Positions 50,028-58,969 of a stretch of DNA of 64,000 bases are shown piece after piece (the first letter of the stretch is position 1; each line of letters starts with the position of its first letter). The translations under genes were made by a program, and so were the position numbers. The stretch comes from Devosia sp. (lineage in GTDB: Bacteria; Pseudomonadota; Alphaproteobacteria; Rhizobiales; Devosiaceae). The notes beneath the pieces were generated by a model. The model searched no databases. It was not told the origin of the DNA and was given only the letters and a program-made list of their open reading frames with translations. Where the stretch lies: the NCBI GenBank assembly GCA_015234425.1, contig JADGNE010000030.1:62001-126000 (forward strand). Reading direction: 5' to 3'.

Positions 50028-50381
50028 CTAGAACAGCTCGATTTCGCCGTGTGCCTGATGCTTGGCCACGCCGGAAAGGGCAGGCACGCGGAGTTCATCC
50101 AGCGTCAGCCCCGCCCAGATCTCGTCGTAGACGCTTTCGGGTGCGGTCGGCGGGAGCAGGGAGAACTGTCGGGCGGCCAGGGCCATGTTGCGGCAGCGCT
50201 GCTCGATCCGGTCCTGACCCTGGAGGGCGATGATGATCAGCATGACCGCCTTGCGCGTGGCGGGATCGGCGGCATTTGCACCATCGGAGAGCATTTCGAG
50301 GGCTTCGGTAATGCCTTCGAGCATGGCGGCGGACTGACGCGCAGTTTCGTCCAGTTCTCTCGCCAGTTTCTTCAATGACAT
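50028..50381 (-). CDS. small helical chemotaxis protein with CheZ-like D-x3-Q motif
   Basis: A 117-residue protein of mostly helical sequence, convergent to cheW and divergent to cheD. The helix LQGQDRIEQRCRN contains D57-x3-Q61, with the same QD-x3-Q pattern as the active site of CheZ (FQDLTGQV) in CheY~P phosphatases. The C-terminus is a loose linker and the tail EIELF, nearly identical to the end of CheD (DIELF). Canonical CheZ is about 210 residues, so this would be a minimal form, comparable to the CheT-type proteins of rhizobial che operons. Phosphatase action is an inference from motif and place. Confidence 0.7.
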   Translation of the reverse strand: MSLKKLARELDETARQSAAMLEGITEALEMLSDGANAADPATRKAVMLIIIALQGQDRIEQRCRNMALAARQFSLLPPTAPESVYDEIWAGLTLDELRVPALSGVAKHQAHGEIELF

Positions 50382-50545
50382 GCCTGTGACCCCATACCGC
50401 TCGGTCCCATACTATCGCCATATTTCTAAACCGGGGGTTGCCAGCGACATCGCGTACGGTCCCGTTGTGGGTCGTGGTTAGCGTTTGGATAACATTCCCG
50501 GGGTAGACTGCAGTTCTAAGGCCCGTCAAAGGTACTATACGATAA

Positions 50546-51136
50546 ATGGCCCTGAATAACTCGCTGCCTCCGGAGTTTGACCGCGGCGTTGTGACCACCG
50601 TTCACCAGGGCGACTGTCACGTGTCAGGCGCTGCCGACATTACTTTCTCCACCGTGCTGGGATCATGCATTTCGGCCTGTGTCCGGGACAGGGTTGCCAG
50701 GGTGGGGGGCATGAACCACTTTCTGCTCGCCGAGCAGTCCGGCGTGGCCAAGGATCGCTATGGAGCGTCGGCGCGCTACGGTGCCTTTGCCATGGAGAAG
50801 CTGATCAACAAGGTCCTGTCCCAGGGCAGCGGCAACAAGGCCAATCTCGAGATCAAGGTGTTCGGCGGGGGCAAGATCAATTCTGCGCTCGACGATGTCG
50901 GCTCCAAGAACATCGACTTCGTCCGTCAGTTCCTGGCCGACGAAGGCTATCTGGCGACGAGCGAGGATCTGGGCGGCAATTACGCCCGGCGGGTGCTGTT
51001 CAAGCCGCATTCCGGGCGCGCCTTCGTCAAGCGCCTCGACAGCGATGTGGGCATGAGCGTGGCGACGCAGGAACTGGCGCTGGCCAAGCGTCGCGTGGTG
51101 CGGCCCGTCGTTTCGGACGACATCGAGCTGTTCTAG
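50546..51136 (+). CDS. cheD: chemoreceptor glutamine deamidase CheD
   Basis: A 196-residue CheD. The catalytic Cys and His are C41 in STVLGSCISACV and H58 in VGGMNHFLL, the same 17-residue spacing as in known CheD. FGGGKIN and GRRVLFKPHSG-like segments follow (ARRVLFKPHSGRAF). It deamidates glutamines on chemoreceptors. An N-terminal extension of about 15 residues and a C-terminal tail ending SDDIELF are extra. The tail matches that of the divergent CheZ-like gene. It starts the second che transcript, after a 164-base divergent promoter region. Confidence 0.95.
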   Translation: MALNNSLPPEFDRGVVTTVHQGDCHVSGAADITFSTVLGSCISACVRDRVARVGGMNHFLLAEQSGVAKDRYGASARYGAFAMEKLINKVLSQGSGNKANLEIKVFGGGKINSALDDVGSKNIDFVRQFLADEGYLATSEDLGGNYARRVLFKPHSGRAFVKRLDSDVGMSVATQELALAKRRVVRPVVSDDIELF

Positions 51137-51317
51137 TCGCTGGCCGGGCCGGAGCTATCCGGGAGCGCAAATATCGCGCCGGATGGCAGGCTGGAATTTA
51201 CGCAATCTAAGGACTGCAAGGATCAAGATCGGATTATCTCTGACCGCGCCAATCGCAAGTGCTGGCGGGGCAGGGACCGGACAGGGCCATCAGCCCGGGG
51301 GCTTCAGGAAAGAAAAT

Positions 51318-52160
51318 ATGGAACAGGGAGAGTATTCCCTCAGCGAGCGCGAGTTTTCGCGGATCAAGGAACGGGTCTATCGGGTCGCGGGGATCGCTCT
51401 GAGCGATGCCAAGCGGACCCTCGTGATTTCGCGGCTCTCCAAGATCGTGCGCGCGCTCGGCCTGACCGGCTTTGACGCCTATGTCGACTATCTTCAGAGC
51501 GGCGCAAGCGCTGCCGAGGAACAGGATTTCATCAACGCGCTGACCACCAATCTGACGCGCTTTTATCGCGAAGATCACCACTTCGATCATCTGCGCGAAT
51601 ATGTGGGCAAGCTGGTCGCTGCGAAGCCGCGCGGCACGCGCCTGCGCATCTGGTCAGCGGGATGCTCGACGGGCCCTGAGCCCTATACGATCGGCATGGA
51701 TTTGCTGGCCGCCTATCCAGAACTCAAGCGCTGGGATTTCAAGATCCTGGCAACCGATATCGACACGGCTGTGCTCGAAAAGGCAGCACGGGGCATCTAT
51801 CCGGAGAGCGAACTGGCCGGGCTTACCCCCGTCCGTGCGCGCCCGTTCGAGCATCTGGGCGACGGCACGGTCCGCGTGCCGTCCGCCGTCCGCGAGCTCG
51901 TCGCCTTCAAGCCACTGAACCTGATCGCGGACTGGCCCGTGAAGGGCCCATTCGACGCCATCTTCTGCCGCAACGTCGCCATCTATTTCGACAAGCCGAC
52001 GCAGGGCATGGTGTTTGGTCGCTTCGGCAAAGTCCTTGCGCCCGAGGGCTTCCTCTACATCGGTCACTCCGAAAATCTGGGCTCGGGCGGGGAAGGCTTC
52101 CGCCTCGTCGGCAAAACCATCTATCAGTCCCTGTCCGGGACCAAGCGAGTAGCAGCATGA
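51318..52160 (+). CDS. cheR: chemotaxis methyltransferase CheR
   Basis: A 280-residue SAM-dependent glutamate methyltransferase for chemoreceptors. An N-terminal helical domain (EFSRIKERVYRVAGIAL) is followed by the catalytic domain with RIWSAGCSTGPEPYTIGM, the SAM site, then IFCRNVAIYFDK and GHSENL. I chose the ATG at 51318 behind AGGAAAG; a longer frame to 51183 reads through untypical sequence. It overlaps cheB by four bases (ATGA). The C-terminal domain carries the beta-subdomain that binds receptor pentapeptides, which fits the W-x-x-F ends on three downstream receptors. Confidence 0.95.
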   Translation: MEQGEYSLSEREFSRIKERVYRVAGIALSDAKRTLVISRLSKIVRALGLTGFDAYVDYLQSGASAAEEQDFINALTTNLTRFYREDHHFDHLREYVGKLVAAKPRGTRLRIWSAGCSTGPEPYTIGMDLLAAYPELKRWDFKILATDIDTAVLEKAARGIYPESELAGLTPVRARPFEHLGDGTVRVPSAVRELVAFKPLNLIADWPVKGPFDAIFCRNVAIYFDKPTQGMVFGRFGKVLAPEGFLYIGHSENLGSGGEGFRLVGKTIYQSLSGTKRVAA

Positions 52161-53203
52161 CCATCAAGGTTCTGGTCGTCGACGATTCGGCGCTTATCCG
52201 CGAGGTTCTTGCGCGCATGCTGACGCGCGACGGCGACATCGACGTGGTCGGTACGGCCACTGACCCGATCGACGCGCGCGAAAAGATCAAGCAGCTGAAC
52301 CCGGACGTGGTCACGCTTGATATCGAAATGCCCAATATGAACGGGCTGGCCTTCCTCGAAAAGCTCATGCGCTTGCGTCCGACGCCGGTCGTCATGGTTT
52401 CGACCCTGACCACCAAGGGTGCCAGTGAAACTCTTCTGGCGCTGGAATTGGGCGCCGTTGATTTCGTGGCCAAGCCAAGCGCTGAATTTGCCGGTGGTCT
52501 TGATGCCTTCGGTGTCAATTTGAGAGAAAAGATCCGCTCGGCGGCGCGCACGGACGTGCGAGGCGCTGCCGTTCGCACCGAGGCGCCAAAGGTTGCTGTT
52601 CGCACCGCTGCTGCACCCGATGGTGCGTTGATTGCCCTTGGGGCTTCGACCGGTGGCGTCGAGGCCATTCGCGCCGTGCTGACCGGCATGCCGTCCGATT
52701 GCCCGCCCGTCGTGATCGCCCAGCACATGCCGCCCGGCTTTACGGCACGCTTTGCCGCGCGGCTCGATGAATTGTGCGATCTCAAGGTTGTGGAGGCAGA
52801 AGATCGCCTCGTTCTGCGACCCGGTCATGCCTATGTGGCCCGCGGCGACTATCATCTGCGGGTCGAGCGGTCGTCGGGGCAGCTCAAATGCCGGTTGAGC
52901 CAGGACGAGCTGGCCAGTGGCCATCGGCCGAGCGTGGACGTGCTGTTCGAATCCGTCGCCAAGGCTGTTGGCCCCATGGCGGTCGGTGCCATCCTCACCG
53001 GCATGGGTCGTGACGGGGCGCGCGGGCTCAAACTCATGCGTGAGGCGGGTGCCTATACCGTCGGCCAGAGCCAGGCATCGGCGCTGGTCTATGGGATGCC
53101 GCGCGTGGCTTTTGAGGAAGGCGCTGTCGTCGAACAGGCACCAATCGAACAGATTGCAGCCAAGCTCGCCAATGCTCTGGTGAAGATGCGGTCCGCCGCG
53201 TAA
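52157..53203 (+). CDS. cheB: chemotaxis methylesterase CheB
   Basis: A 348-residue two-domain protein. Receiver domain: VLVVDDSALIREVL, phosphoacceptor Asp in VVTLDIEMPNMNG and the lysine in FVAKPSAE. Linker of about 40 Ala/Val/Arg-rich residues. Methylesterase domain: catalytic Ser in ALGASTGGVEAI, His in IAQHMPPGFT and Asp in GMGRDGARG. It removes methyl groups from receptor glutamates, activated by CheA. It overlaps cheR, and a second cheY follows after 114 bases. Confidence 0.96.
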   Translation: MTIKVLVVDDSALIREVLARMLTRDGDIDVVGTATDPIDAREKIKQLNPDVVTLDIEMPNMNGLAFLEKLMRLRPTPVVMVSTLTTKGASETLLALELGAVDFVAKPSAEFAGGLDAFGVNLREKIRSAARTDVRGAAVRTEAPKVAVRTAAAPDGALIALGASTGGVEAIRAVLTGMPSDCPPVVIAQHMPPGFTARFAARLDELCDLKVVEAEDRLVLRPGHAYVARGDYHLRVERSSGQLKCRLSQDELASGHRPSVDVLFESVAKAVGPMAVGAILTGMGRDGARGLKLMREAGAYTVGQSQASALVYGMPRVAFEEGAVVEQAPIEQIAAKLANALVKMRSAA

Positions 53204-53317
53204 ATCCGTCCCCGAAAATCCGCCAGTGCGGGTTGAGGGAATTGTAACGCTTGCTGCCTAGGATGGCGGCTAAAGGTACGGGGCTGCGGTCCCGGGCGCG
53301 TAGAGGGTAAGAATTCC

Positions 53318-53707
53318 ATGCCAAAAGCAAGCGCTGTCAGCGTTTTGATCGTCGATGACCAGCAGTCGATGCGCGGCATCTGTAAGTATATTCTCAATCA
53401 GCTGGGCTTCAAGGATATCATTGAGGCCAAGAGCGGGCGCGACGCGCTCGGCAAGCTCGAGCAGTCCAATGTCGATCTGATCATTTCCGACTGGAACATG
53501 GACGATATCGATGGCCTGACCTTGCTCAAGGTTATTCGCAAGCATCCGCGGACCCAGGCAATGCCGTTCATCATGGCGACGGGCCGTTCCGACGCCGAGC
53601 AGGTGAAGGAAGCGATCGCCGCTGGCGTGAATAACTATATCATCAAGCCGTTCGACGTCTCGACGATGAAGAAGCGGATCGAGGCTGTTATTGGCGCCCT
53701 GACCTGA
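53318..53707 (+). CDS. cheY: chemotaxis response regulator CheY (second copy)
   Basis: A 129-residue receiver domain. The N-terminal acidic pair is D13-D14 (LIVDDQQSMR), the phosphoacceptor is D58 in IISDWNMDDIDG, and the conserved lysine is in NNYIIKPFDVSTM. The WNMDDIDG and INQLG-type helix 1 features are closer to the flagellar-motor-binding CheY group than the first copy, so it may be the motor-binding one (inference). A separate promoter is possible in the 114-base gap after cheB. It is followed by a strong terminator. Confidence 0.93.
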   Translation: MPKASAVSVLIVDDQQSMRGICKYILNQLGFKDIIEAKSGRDALGKLEQSNVDLIISDWNMDDIDGLTLLKVIRKHPRTQAMPFIMATGRSDAEQVKEAIAAGVNNYIIKPFDVSTMKKRIEAVIGALT

Positions 53708-53733
53708 GTGCAACCATTTCAGTGATAGAAATC

Positions 53734-53762
53734 AAGGCGTTCCTTCGGGGGCGCCTTTTTTT
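53734..53762 (+). terminator. intrinsic terminator after second cheY
   Basis: AGGCGTTCC-TTCG-GGGGCGCCT forms a stem with two GU pairs, closed by a TTCG tetraloop, and runs into seven T. It closes the cheD-cheR-cheB-cheY transcript before the receptor genes. Confidence 0.9.
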
Positions 53763-53927
53763 ATTTGTCTCGGTTAAGTTCCGGACGCGTAATAAGTAGT
53801 TAAGCGTAAGGCTGTAACGATTGCACTCATGAAATTGTCCGACGCGTTTGGACTTGCCGGGAGGGCGAGGCTGACGCGTCTCGGCGTCGTACCGAAAAAC
53901 GGACCACAGCCTCCGGGGGAGATGGCT

Positions 53928-56441
53928 ATGCATTTGTTACCACGGCTCAATATTGCCAAGAAACTGCCGCTCGCCCTGATGGGCACGGCCCTGATCGTCA
54001 GCGCTGGCGTGGGTATTGCCAGCTATCTGATCGGACAGTCCACCGTATTGGAGCAGCGGGAGCAGTCCATGCAGGCCGCGCTCCATACCGGTGCGACCAT
54101 GATCACCGACTATTACCGGGATGTCGAAGTCGATCTGCGGCTGTTCGTCGAACGTGCCGACACGGTGACGGCGATGAAAAACCTCGATCGCGGCCTCAGC
54201 GAACTGCGCATGGGCATGGGCGATCGGGCGAGCGAAATTCTTCAGAAGGCCTATGTGACGGACAATCCCAATCCGGCTGCGCGCGATGAGCTCGACAGCA
54301 CCAATGGGCAGGCCGGCACCTATGATGCGCCGCACAAGCGCTACCATCCGGGCTTCCGCACGCTGATGCATGAGCGCCGCTACAGCGACGTGCTTCTGCT
54401 CAATCTTGCGGGTGACGTGGTCTATTCGGTGGTCAAGAACACCGACTTTGCTGCCAATGTCGGGAGTGGGGCGCCCCTCTCCGCCTCGGGTCTTGGCCAG
54501 GCCTTTGCACTGGGCAAGGACCTTGAGCCGAATGCCGCCGGCTTTGTCGATTTTACCAGTTATGCTCCGGGCGGGCAGGCGCTCAGCTTCATGGCCATGC
54601 CGGTTTTCGAAAAGGAGAACCGGCTGGGCGTGATGGTGCTTGCCATCTCCCCGGCTGCAGTCAGCGAGCGCGTCTCGGCACTGTCGGGTCTTGGTGGCAG
54701 CGGTGAAGTCGTCGTTGTAGGCAAGGACGACTTGCTGCGCACGGAAACGCCGCGCACCGAGGCTGGCGACGTACTCGTCACCACCCTGACCTCCGATGCG
54801 GTCGTGGCCGCTTTTGCCGGACAGCCCAGCGAAGGCATGAGCCACGACTTCCGCGACGAAACCATGCTGGTGCGCGCGCTCAAGGTCAATGTTGGCGCAG
54901 TGGAGTGGGCCATCGTTGCGGCGCAGCCGGAAGCCGAAGCCAACGCGCCCGTCACTGATATGCGCAACATGATCCTCGCCATGGCGGCGGCTCTGCTCGC
55001 GATTGCTGCGCTGGTTGGCTATTTCTTCGCGCGGTCGATCAGCCGTCCGATTTCGCGCCTCAATGGGACGATGCAGGCCCTCGCCGAAGGCGATCTCGAT
55101 ATCGAAGTCGACGGCACCGGACGCAGCGACGAGATCGGCGCCATGGCCCGGACCGTGGAAGTGTTCCGTGAAAACGGTCTCAAGGTTGCGCAGATGACTG
55201 AGGCGGAGGCCGCCACCATCATTGCCAATCAGGAGGAGCGGGCGCGCATGATGCTGCAGCTGCAGCGCGCGTTTGGTGTGGTGGTCGATGCTGCCATTGC
55301 CGGGGATTTCGGCCGCCGGGTGGACATGAACTTCCCCGATGACGAACTCAACAGGCTTGCCCGATCGGTCAATGAGCTGGTCGAGACCGTCGATCGCGGC
55401 ATTGGCGAAACCGGCGCGGTGCTTTCCGCGCTGGCTCACACGGACCTGACCCAGCGGGTGGAAGGCGAGTATCAGGGCGCTTTCGCACGCCTGCGGGACG
55501 ATACCAATGCGGTTGCCGACAAGCTCAGCCAGGTCATCAGCGATCTGCAGCAGACATCGGGCACGCTCAAGACCGCGACGGGTGAAATCCTTTCGGGTGC
55601 CAATGATCTGTCCGAGCGCACGACCAAGCAGGCGGCAACCATCGAAGAAACGTCGGCGGCCATGGAGCAGCTGGCCCTGACAGTGATGGAGAACGCCAAG
55701 CGCGCACAGGACGCGAGCGGTACTGCCGACGAGGTGACGCGTTCGGCCGAAGACGGTGGACGTGTCATGGCCGAGGCCAATCTGGCCATGGAGCGGATCA
55801 CTCAGAGCTCGGCCAAGATTTCCAACATCATTGGCATGATCGATGACATTGCCTTCCAGACCAATCTGCTTGCCCTCAACGCTTCTGTCGAGGCGGCCCG
55901 GGCGGGTGAAGCGGGCAAGGGCTTTGCGGTGGTTGCCGTGGAAGTGCGCCGCCTGGCCCAGTCTGCGGCCAGCGCATCGTCCGACGTCAAGCAGCTGATC
56001 GAGCAGAGTGCACTTGAGGTCAAGGGCGGTTCACGGCTCGTCGCCGACGCGGCCGGCAAACTCGAAACCATGCTTCAGGCGGCCCGCGCTTCCAATGCGC
56101 AGATGGGCGACATCGCTCGCGAAAGCCGGGAGCAGGCAGCCTCGATCGATGAGGTCAACAGCGCCGTCCGTCAGATGGATGAGATGACCCAGCACAATGC
56201 CGCGCTGGTGGAGGAAATGAATGCGGCGATCGAGCAGACCGAGGCGCAGGCCAACAAGCTCGATACGATCGTTGAGGTTTTCACCGTCAGGGAACAGAGC
56301 GTGCGCGCTGAAGGCAAGACGCGGCCCCTCGCGGCGCTCGCCGAGGGTGCACGGGGGCTGCAGGACAAGCTCAAGACCGCAACGCGCGCCTATTTCACGA
56401 CCGGCAACGCGGCCATCAAGGATGACTGGTCCGATTTCTGA
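53928..56441 (+). CDS. methyl-accepting chemotaxis protein 1 (transmembrane, Cache-like)
   Basis: An 837-residue receptor. TM1 is at about 13-36 and TM2 at about 346-370, with a large periplasmic region (about 310 residues, Cache-like, containing [18 protein letters not shown]) and a HAMP domain after TM2. The signalling hairpin has [20 protein letters not shown]. The C-terminus is a linker with [12 protein letters not shown], whose last five residues, DWSDF, fit the xWxxF CheR/CheB docking pentapeptide. I chose the ATG at 53928 because GGGGAG lies six bases before it. No terminator is obvious downstream. The ligand is unknown. Confidence 0.92.
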   Translation: MHLLPRLNIAKKLPLALMGTALIVSAGVGIASYLIGQSTVLEQREQSMQAALHTGATMITDYYRDVEVDLRLFVERADTVTAMKNLDRGLSELRMGMGDRASEILQKAYVTDNPNPAARDELDSTNGQAGTYDAPHKRYHPGFRTLMHERRYSDVLLLNLAGDVVYSVVKNTDFAANVGSGAPLSASGLGQAFALGKDLEPNAAGFVDFTSYAPGGQALSFMAMPVFEKENRLGVMVLAISPAAVSERVSALSGLGGSGEVVVVGKDDLLRTETPRTEAGDVLVTTLTSDAVVAAFAGQPSEGMSHDFRDETMLVRALKVNVGAVEWAIVAAQPEAEANAPVTDMRNMILAMAAALLAIAALVGYFFARSISRPISRLNGTMQALAEGDLDIEVDGTGRSDEIGAMARTVEVFRENGLKVAQMTEAEAATIIANQEERARMMLQLQRAFGVVVDAAIAGDFGRRVDMNFPDDELNRLARSVNELVETVDRGIGETGAVLSALAHTDLTQRVEGEYQGAFARLRDDTNAVADKLSQVISDLQQTSGTLKTATGEILSGANDLSERTTKQAATIEETSAAMEQLALTVMENAKRAQDASGTADEVTRSAEDGGRVMAEANLAMERITQSSAKISNIIGMIDDIAFQTNLLALNASVEAARAGEAGKGFAVVAVEVRRLAQSAASASSDVKQLIEQSALEVKGGSRLVADAAGKLETMLQAARASNAQMGDIARESREQAASIDEVNSAVRQMDEMTQHNAALVEEMNAAIEQTEAQANKLDTIVEVFTVREQSVRAEGKTRPLAALAEGARGLQDKLKTATRAYFTTGNAAIKDDWSDF

Positions 56442-56632
56442 GGCGGGCAGGTCAAGGGGCGCTCCGCGATGCGGGGTAGACGTCTTGATTGGAAAAATCT
56501 TTCAATCTTGTCAGCGGGATAGAGCCTGCTGTTAAGGCGCCGGTATGGAACTTCCGGTTAACCCGACGTGGTTAAGGTTCGGTTTTTTATGCGCTTGCCC
56601 ACAGGACCCTGGGACAAGGCGCGAGAGGGGGA

Positions 56633-58687
56633 ATGATGGGACGTTTGGTGAAGGTGTTGGGCAATATTCGTATGACCACGACCATCCTGGTTTTGGTCAT
56701 GGGTGCGATTATTGCTTCGATTGGCGCGGTGTCGGCGTCCATCTATTTTAACCTGCGCGCGCAATCTCTGGAGAGCAGCGTCGTTCAGCAAGAGACCAAT
56801 CTGGGTGTCGCTGCGACCATCCTCGAGCGTCGCATTTCCGGTTCCGTGCTGGAATGGAACGAAAATGGCTCCATCGCCAAGTTCCAGAGCTGGGCGATCC
56901 CACCGTTCTACGACAATGAGATCATCGACTCCGTGTCACGGGTGACCCGCCAGGGCGCCGCCATCTTCGTGATGGACCCGGAGAGCGGGGCTTTTGTTTC
57001 CAAGACAAGCAGCATCACGAGCGCCGACGGTACACGTGTGGAAGCGCTGAGCATTGGCGCCGACAGCGAAGTCTTCAAGACCCTCGTCGACGGTGCCACT
57101 TACGGCGGTCCGATCACTCTGGGCGGCGAGGCCTATCTGGCCGGGATCCAGCCGATCGTGAAAATGAGCGGCGAAGCGATGGGGGCCATCTTTGTCGGAC
57201 AGCCGCTTTCTACTGTCGAAGCAGCCGCCAACAGCGTCGTCGGCCTGATTGCCATGGTTGGCCTAGTGGTGACGGTCGTTCTCGGCCTCATCGGCTTTGT
57301 TGCGTCCCGCCTCATCACGCGTCCGGTTCCCAAGCTGGCTGGTGCCATGGAGGCGATTGCCGAGGGTCGCTACGATACCGAGGTGCCCTATACAGGCATG
57401 GGCAATGAAGTGGGCGGCATGGCGCGCGCCGTCGAGATTTTCCGTCAGAACGGTGAGCGCGTCAGCCAGATGACCGAAGCTGAAGCTGCGCGGATCATTT
57501 CCGAGCAGGAGGCCCGCCAGAATATGATGGCTGAGCTGCAGAGCGCTTTCGGCACTGTGGTGGATGCGGCCATTGCCGGTGATTTTTCGCGCCAGGTCCC
57601 GGCCCGTTTCCCCGACCCTGAACTCAATAGTCTCGCCGGTGGCGTCAACAAGCTGGTGGCAACCTTCAACCGCGGCGTCAGCGAGATCGGCGAGGTGCTC
57701 GGTGCGCTGGCCAATACCGATCTCACCCAGCGCATGGAAGGCGATTATGAGGGCGCCTTTGCCCGGCTCAAGGACGACATCAACGCGGTGGCCGACAAGC
57801 TGACGGATGTCGTCGGCAAGCTGCGCCATACGTCTGGTTCGCTCAAGTCGGCTACGGGAGAAATCCTCTCGGGAGCCAACGATCTGTCCGAACGGACGAC
57901 CAAGCAGGCGGCGACGATCGAGGAAACCACCGCAGCCATGGAGCAGTTGGCACAAACCGTGATGCAGAATGCAGAGCGGGCCCGCGATGCCAGCGCCAAT
58001 GCTGCGCAGGTGACCCGTACTGCCGAAGAGGGCGGGGTTGCCATGCAGGAGGCGACCCAGGCCATGGAGCGGATCACACAGTCGTCGGCCAAGATCTCCA
58101 ATATCATCGGCATGATCGACGATATCGCTTTCCAGACCAATCTTCTGGCGCTTAACGCCTCGGTGGAAGCTGCCCGCGCGGGTGAGGCCGGAAAGGGCTT
58201 TGCCGTGGTGGCGGTGGAAGTGCGGCGCCTTGCACAAAGTGCCGCCAATGCCTCTTCCGAGGTCAAGGCCCTGATCGAACAGAGCGCCGGGGAAGTGTCG
58301 TCGGGGTCCAAGCTTGTGGACGGCGCAGCCGGCAAGCTGACCAGTGTGCTGGCCGCCATCCGGGAAAATACGCTTTCCCTTGAAGCTATCGCACGCGATA
58401 GCCGGGAGCAGGCCGGGGCCATCGATGAGGTGACGGTCGCCGTCCGGCAGATGGATGAAATGACCCAGCACAATGCGGCGCTGGTCGAAGAAACCAATGC
58501 CGCCATCGAGCAGACCGAGGCCCAGGCCAGCGAACTGGACCGGATTGTCGACGTGTTCCGCATTGCCGATGGCCGCGAACGTGCACATGCGCCGGAGCCG
58601 AGCCGCCAGACGGCACGGCGGGCACCGGCACCAGCCCTCCGGTCGCAGGGCAATGCTGCCATCGCCGCAGACTGGGACGAATTCTAA
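56633..58687 (+). CDS. methyl-accepting chemotaxis protein 2 (sCache_3-like sensor)
   Basis: A 684-residue receptor. TM1 is at about 15-38. The periplasmic region of about 160 residues ([40 protein letters not shown]) looks like a Cache3-Cache2 fusion, then TM2 at about 200-228, a HAMP domain, and a signalling tip with [20 protein letters not shown]. The C-terminus is [12 protein letters not shown], and its last five residues, DWDEF, are a CheR/CheB tether. It starts at 56633 (a second ATG follows at once). A clear terminator lies at 58716-58747. The signal is unknown. Confidence 0.93.
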   Translation: MMGRLVKVLGNIRMTTTILVLVMGAIIASIGAVSASIYFNLRAQSLESSVVQQETNLGVAATILERRISGSVLEWNENGSIAKFQSWAIPPFYDNEIIDSVSRVTRQGAAIFVMDPESGAFVSKTSSITSADGTRVEALSIGADSEVFKTLVDGATYGGPITLGGEAYLAGIQPIVKMSGEAMGAIFVGQPLSTVEAAANSVVGLIAMVGLVVTVVLGLIGFVASRLITRPVPKLAGAMEAIAEGRYDTEVPYTGMGNEVGGMARAVEIFRQNGERVSQMTEAEAARIISEQEARQNMMAELQSAFGTVVDAAIAGDFSRQVPARFPDPELNSLAGGVNKLVATFNRGVSEIGEVLGALANTDLTQRMEGDYEGAFARLKDDINAVADKLTDVVGKLRHTSGSLKSATGEILSGANDLSERTTKQAATIEETTAAMEQLAQTVMQNAERARDASANAAQVTRTAEEGGVAMQEATQAMERITQSSAKISNIIGMIDDIAFQTNLLALNASVEAARAGEAGKGFAVVAVEVRRLAQSAANASSEVKALIEQSAGEVSSGSKLVDGAAGKLTSVLAAIRENTLSLEAIARDSREQAGAIDEVTVAVRQMDEMTQHNAALVEETNAAIEQTEAQASELDRIVDVFRIADGRERAHAPEPSRQTARRAPAPALRSQGNAAIAADWDEF

Positions 58688-58715
58688 GGTCCGGTCATAG
58701 TTTAAAAGTAGTTCG

Positions 58716-58747
58716 GGAGGGGGCAATCTTGCCCCCTCCTTTGTTTT
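58716..58747 (+). terminator. intrinsic terminator after receptor 2
   Basis: GGAGGGGGCAA (58716-58726) pairs with TTGCCCCCTCC (58729-58739), then TTTGTTTTT. It ends the receptor 2 transcript. Confidence 0.9.
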
Positions 58748-58969
58748 TGCGCTCTGCGCCCTTCGTACTTTACCGGAGCTTAAGACAGCCTGTGATCAGG
58801 TCGGAAGCGCCTGACAAGGGATGAGGATATATTTGGCAGCACGTTCGCGGAGGATAATCCGAACGAGCGACCCCTGCCTCAGACTTTCACGGCGCAAAGT
58901 AAAGGCCGCATTTTCCGCGTGGCCGAAGGCAGGTCAGCCCCAGGAGGGGCTTGGGGGCAGTGCATATTT

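Noticed and set aside
56560-56576. TTAA-N10-TTAA upstream of receptor 2 as a CtrA site
   Set aside because: The spacer is ten bases, not seven, so it does not fit the consensus.
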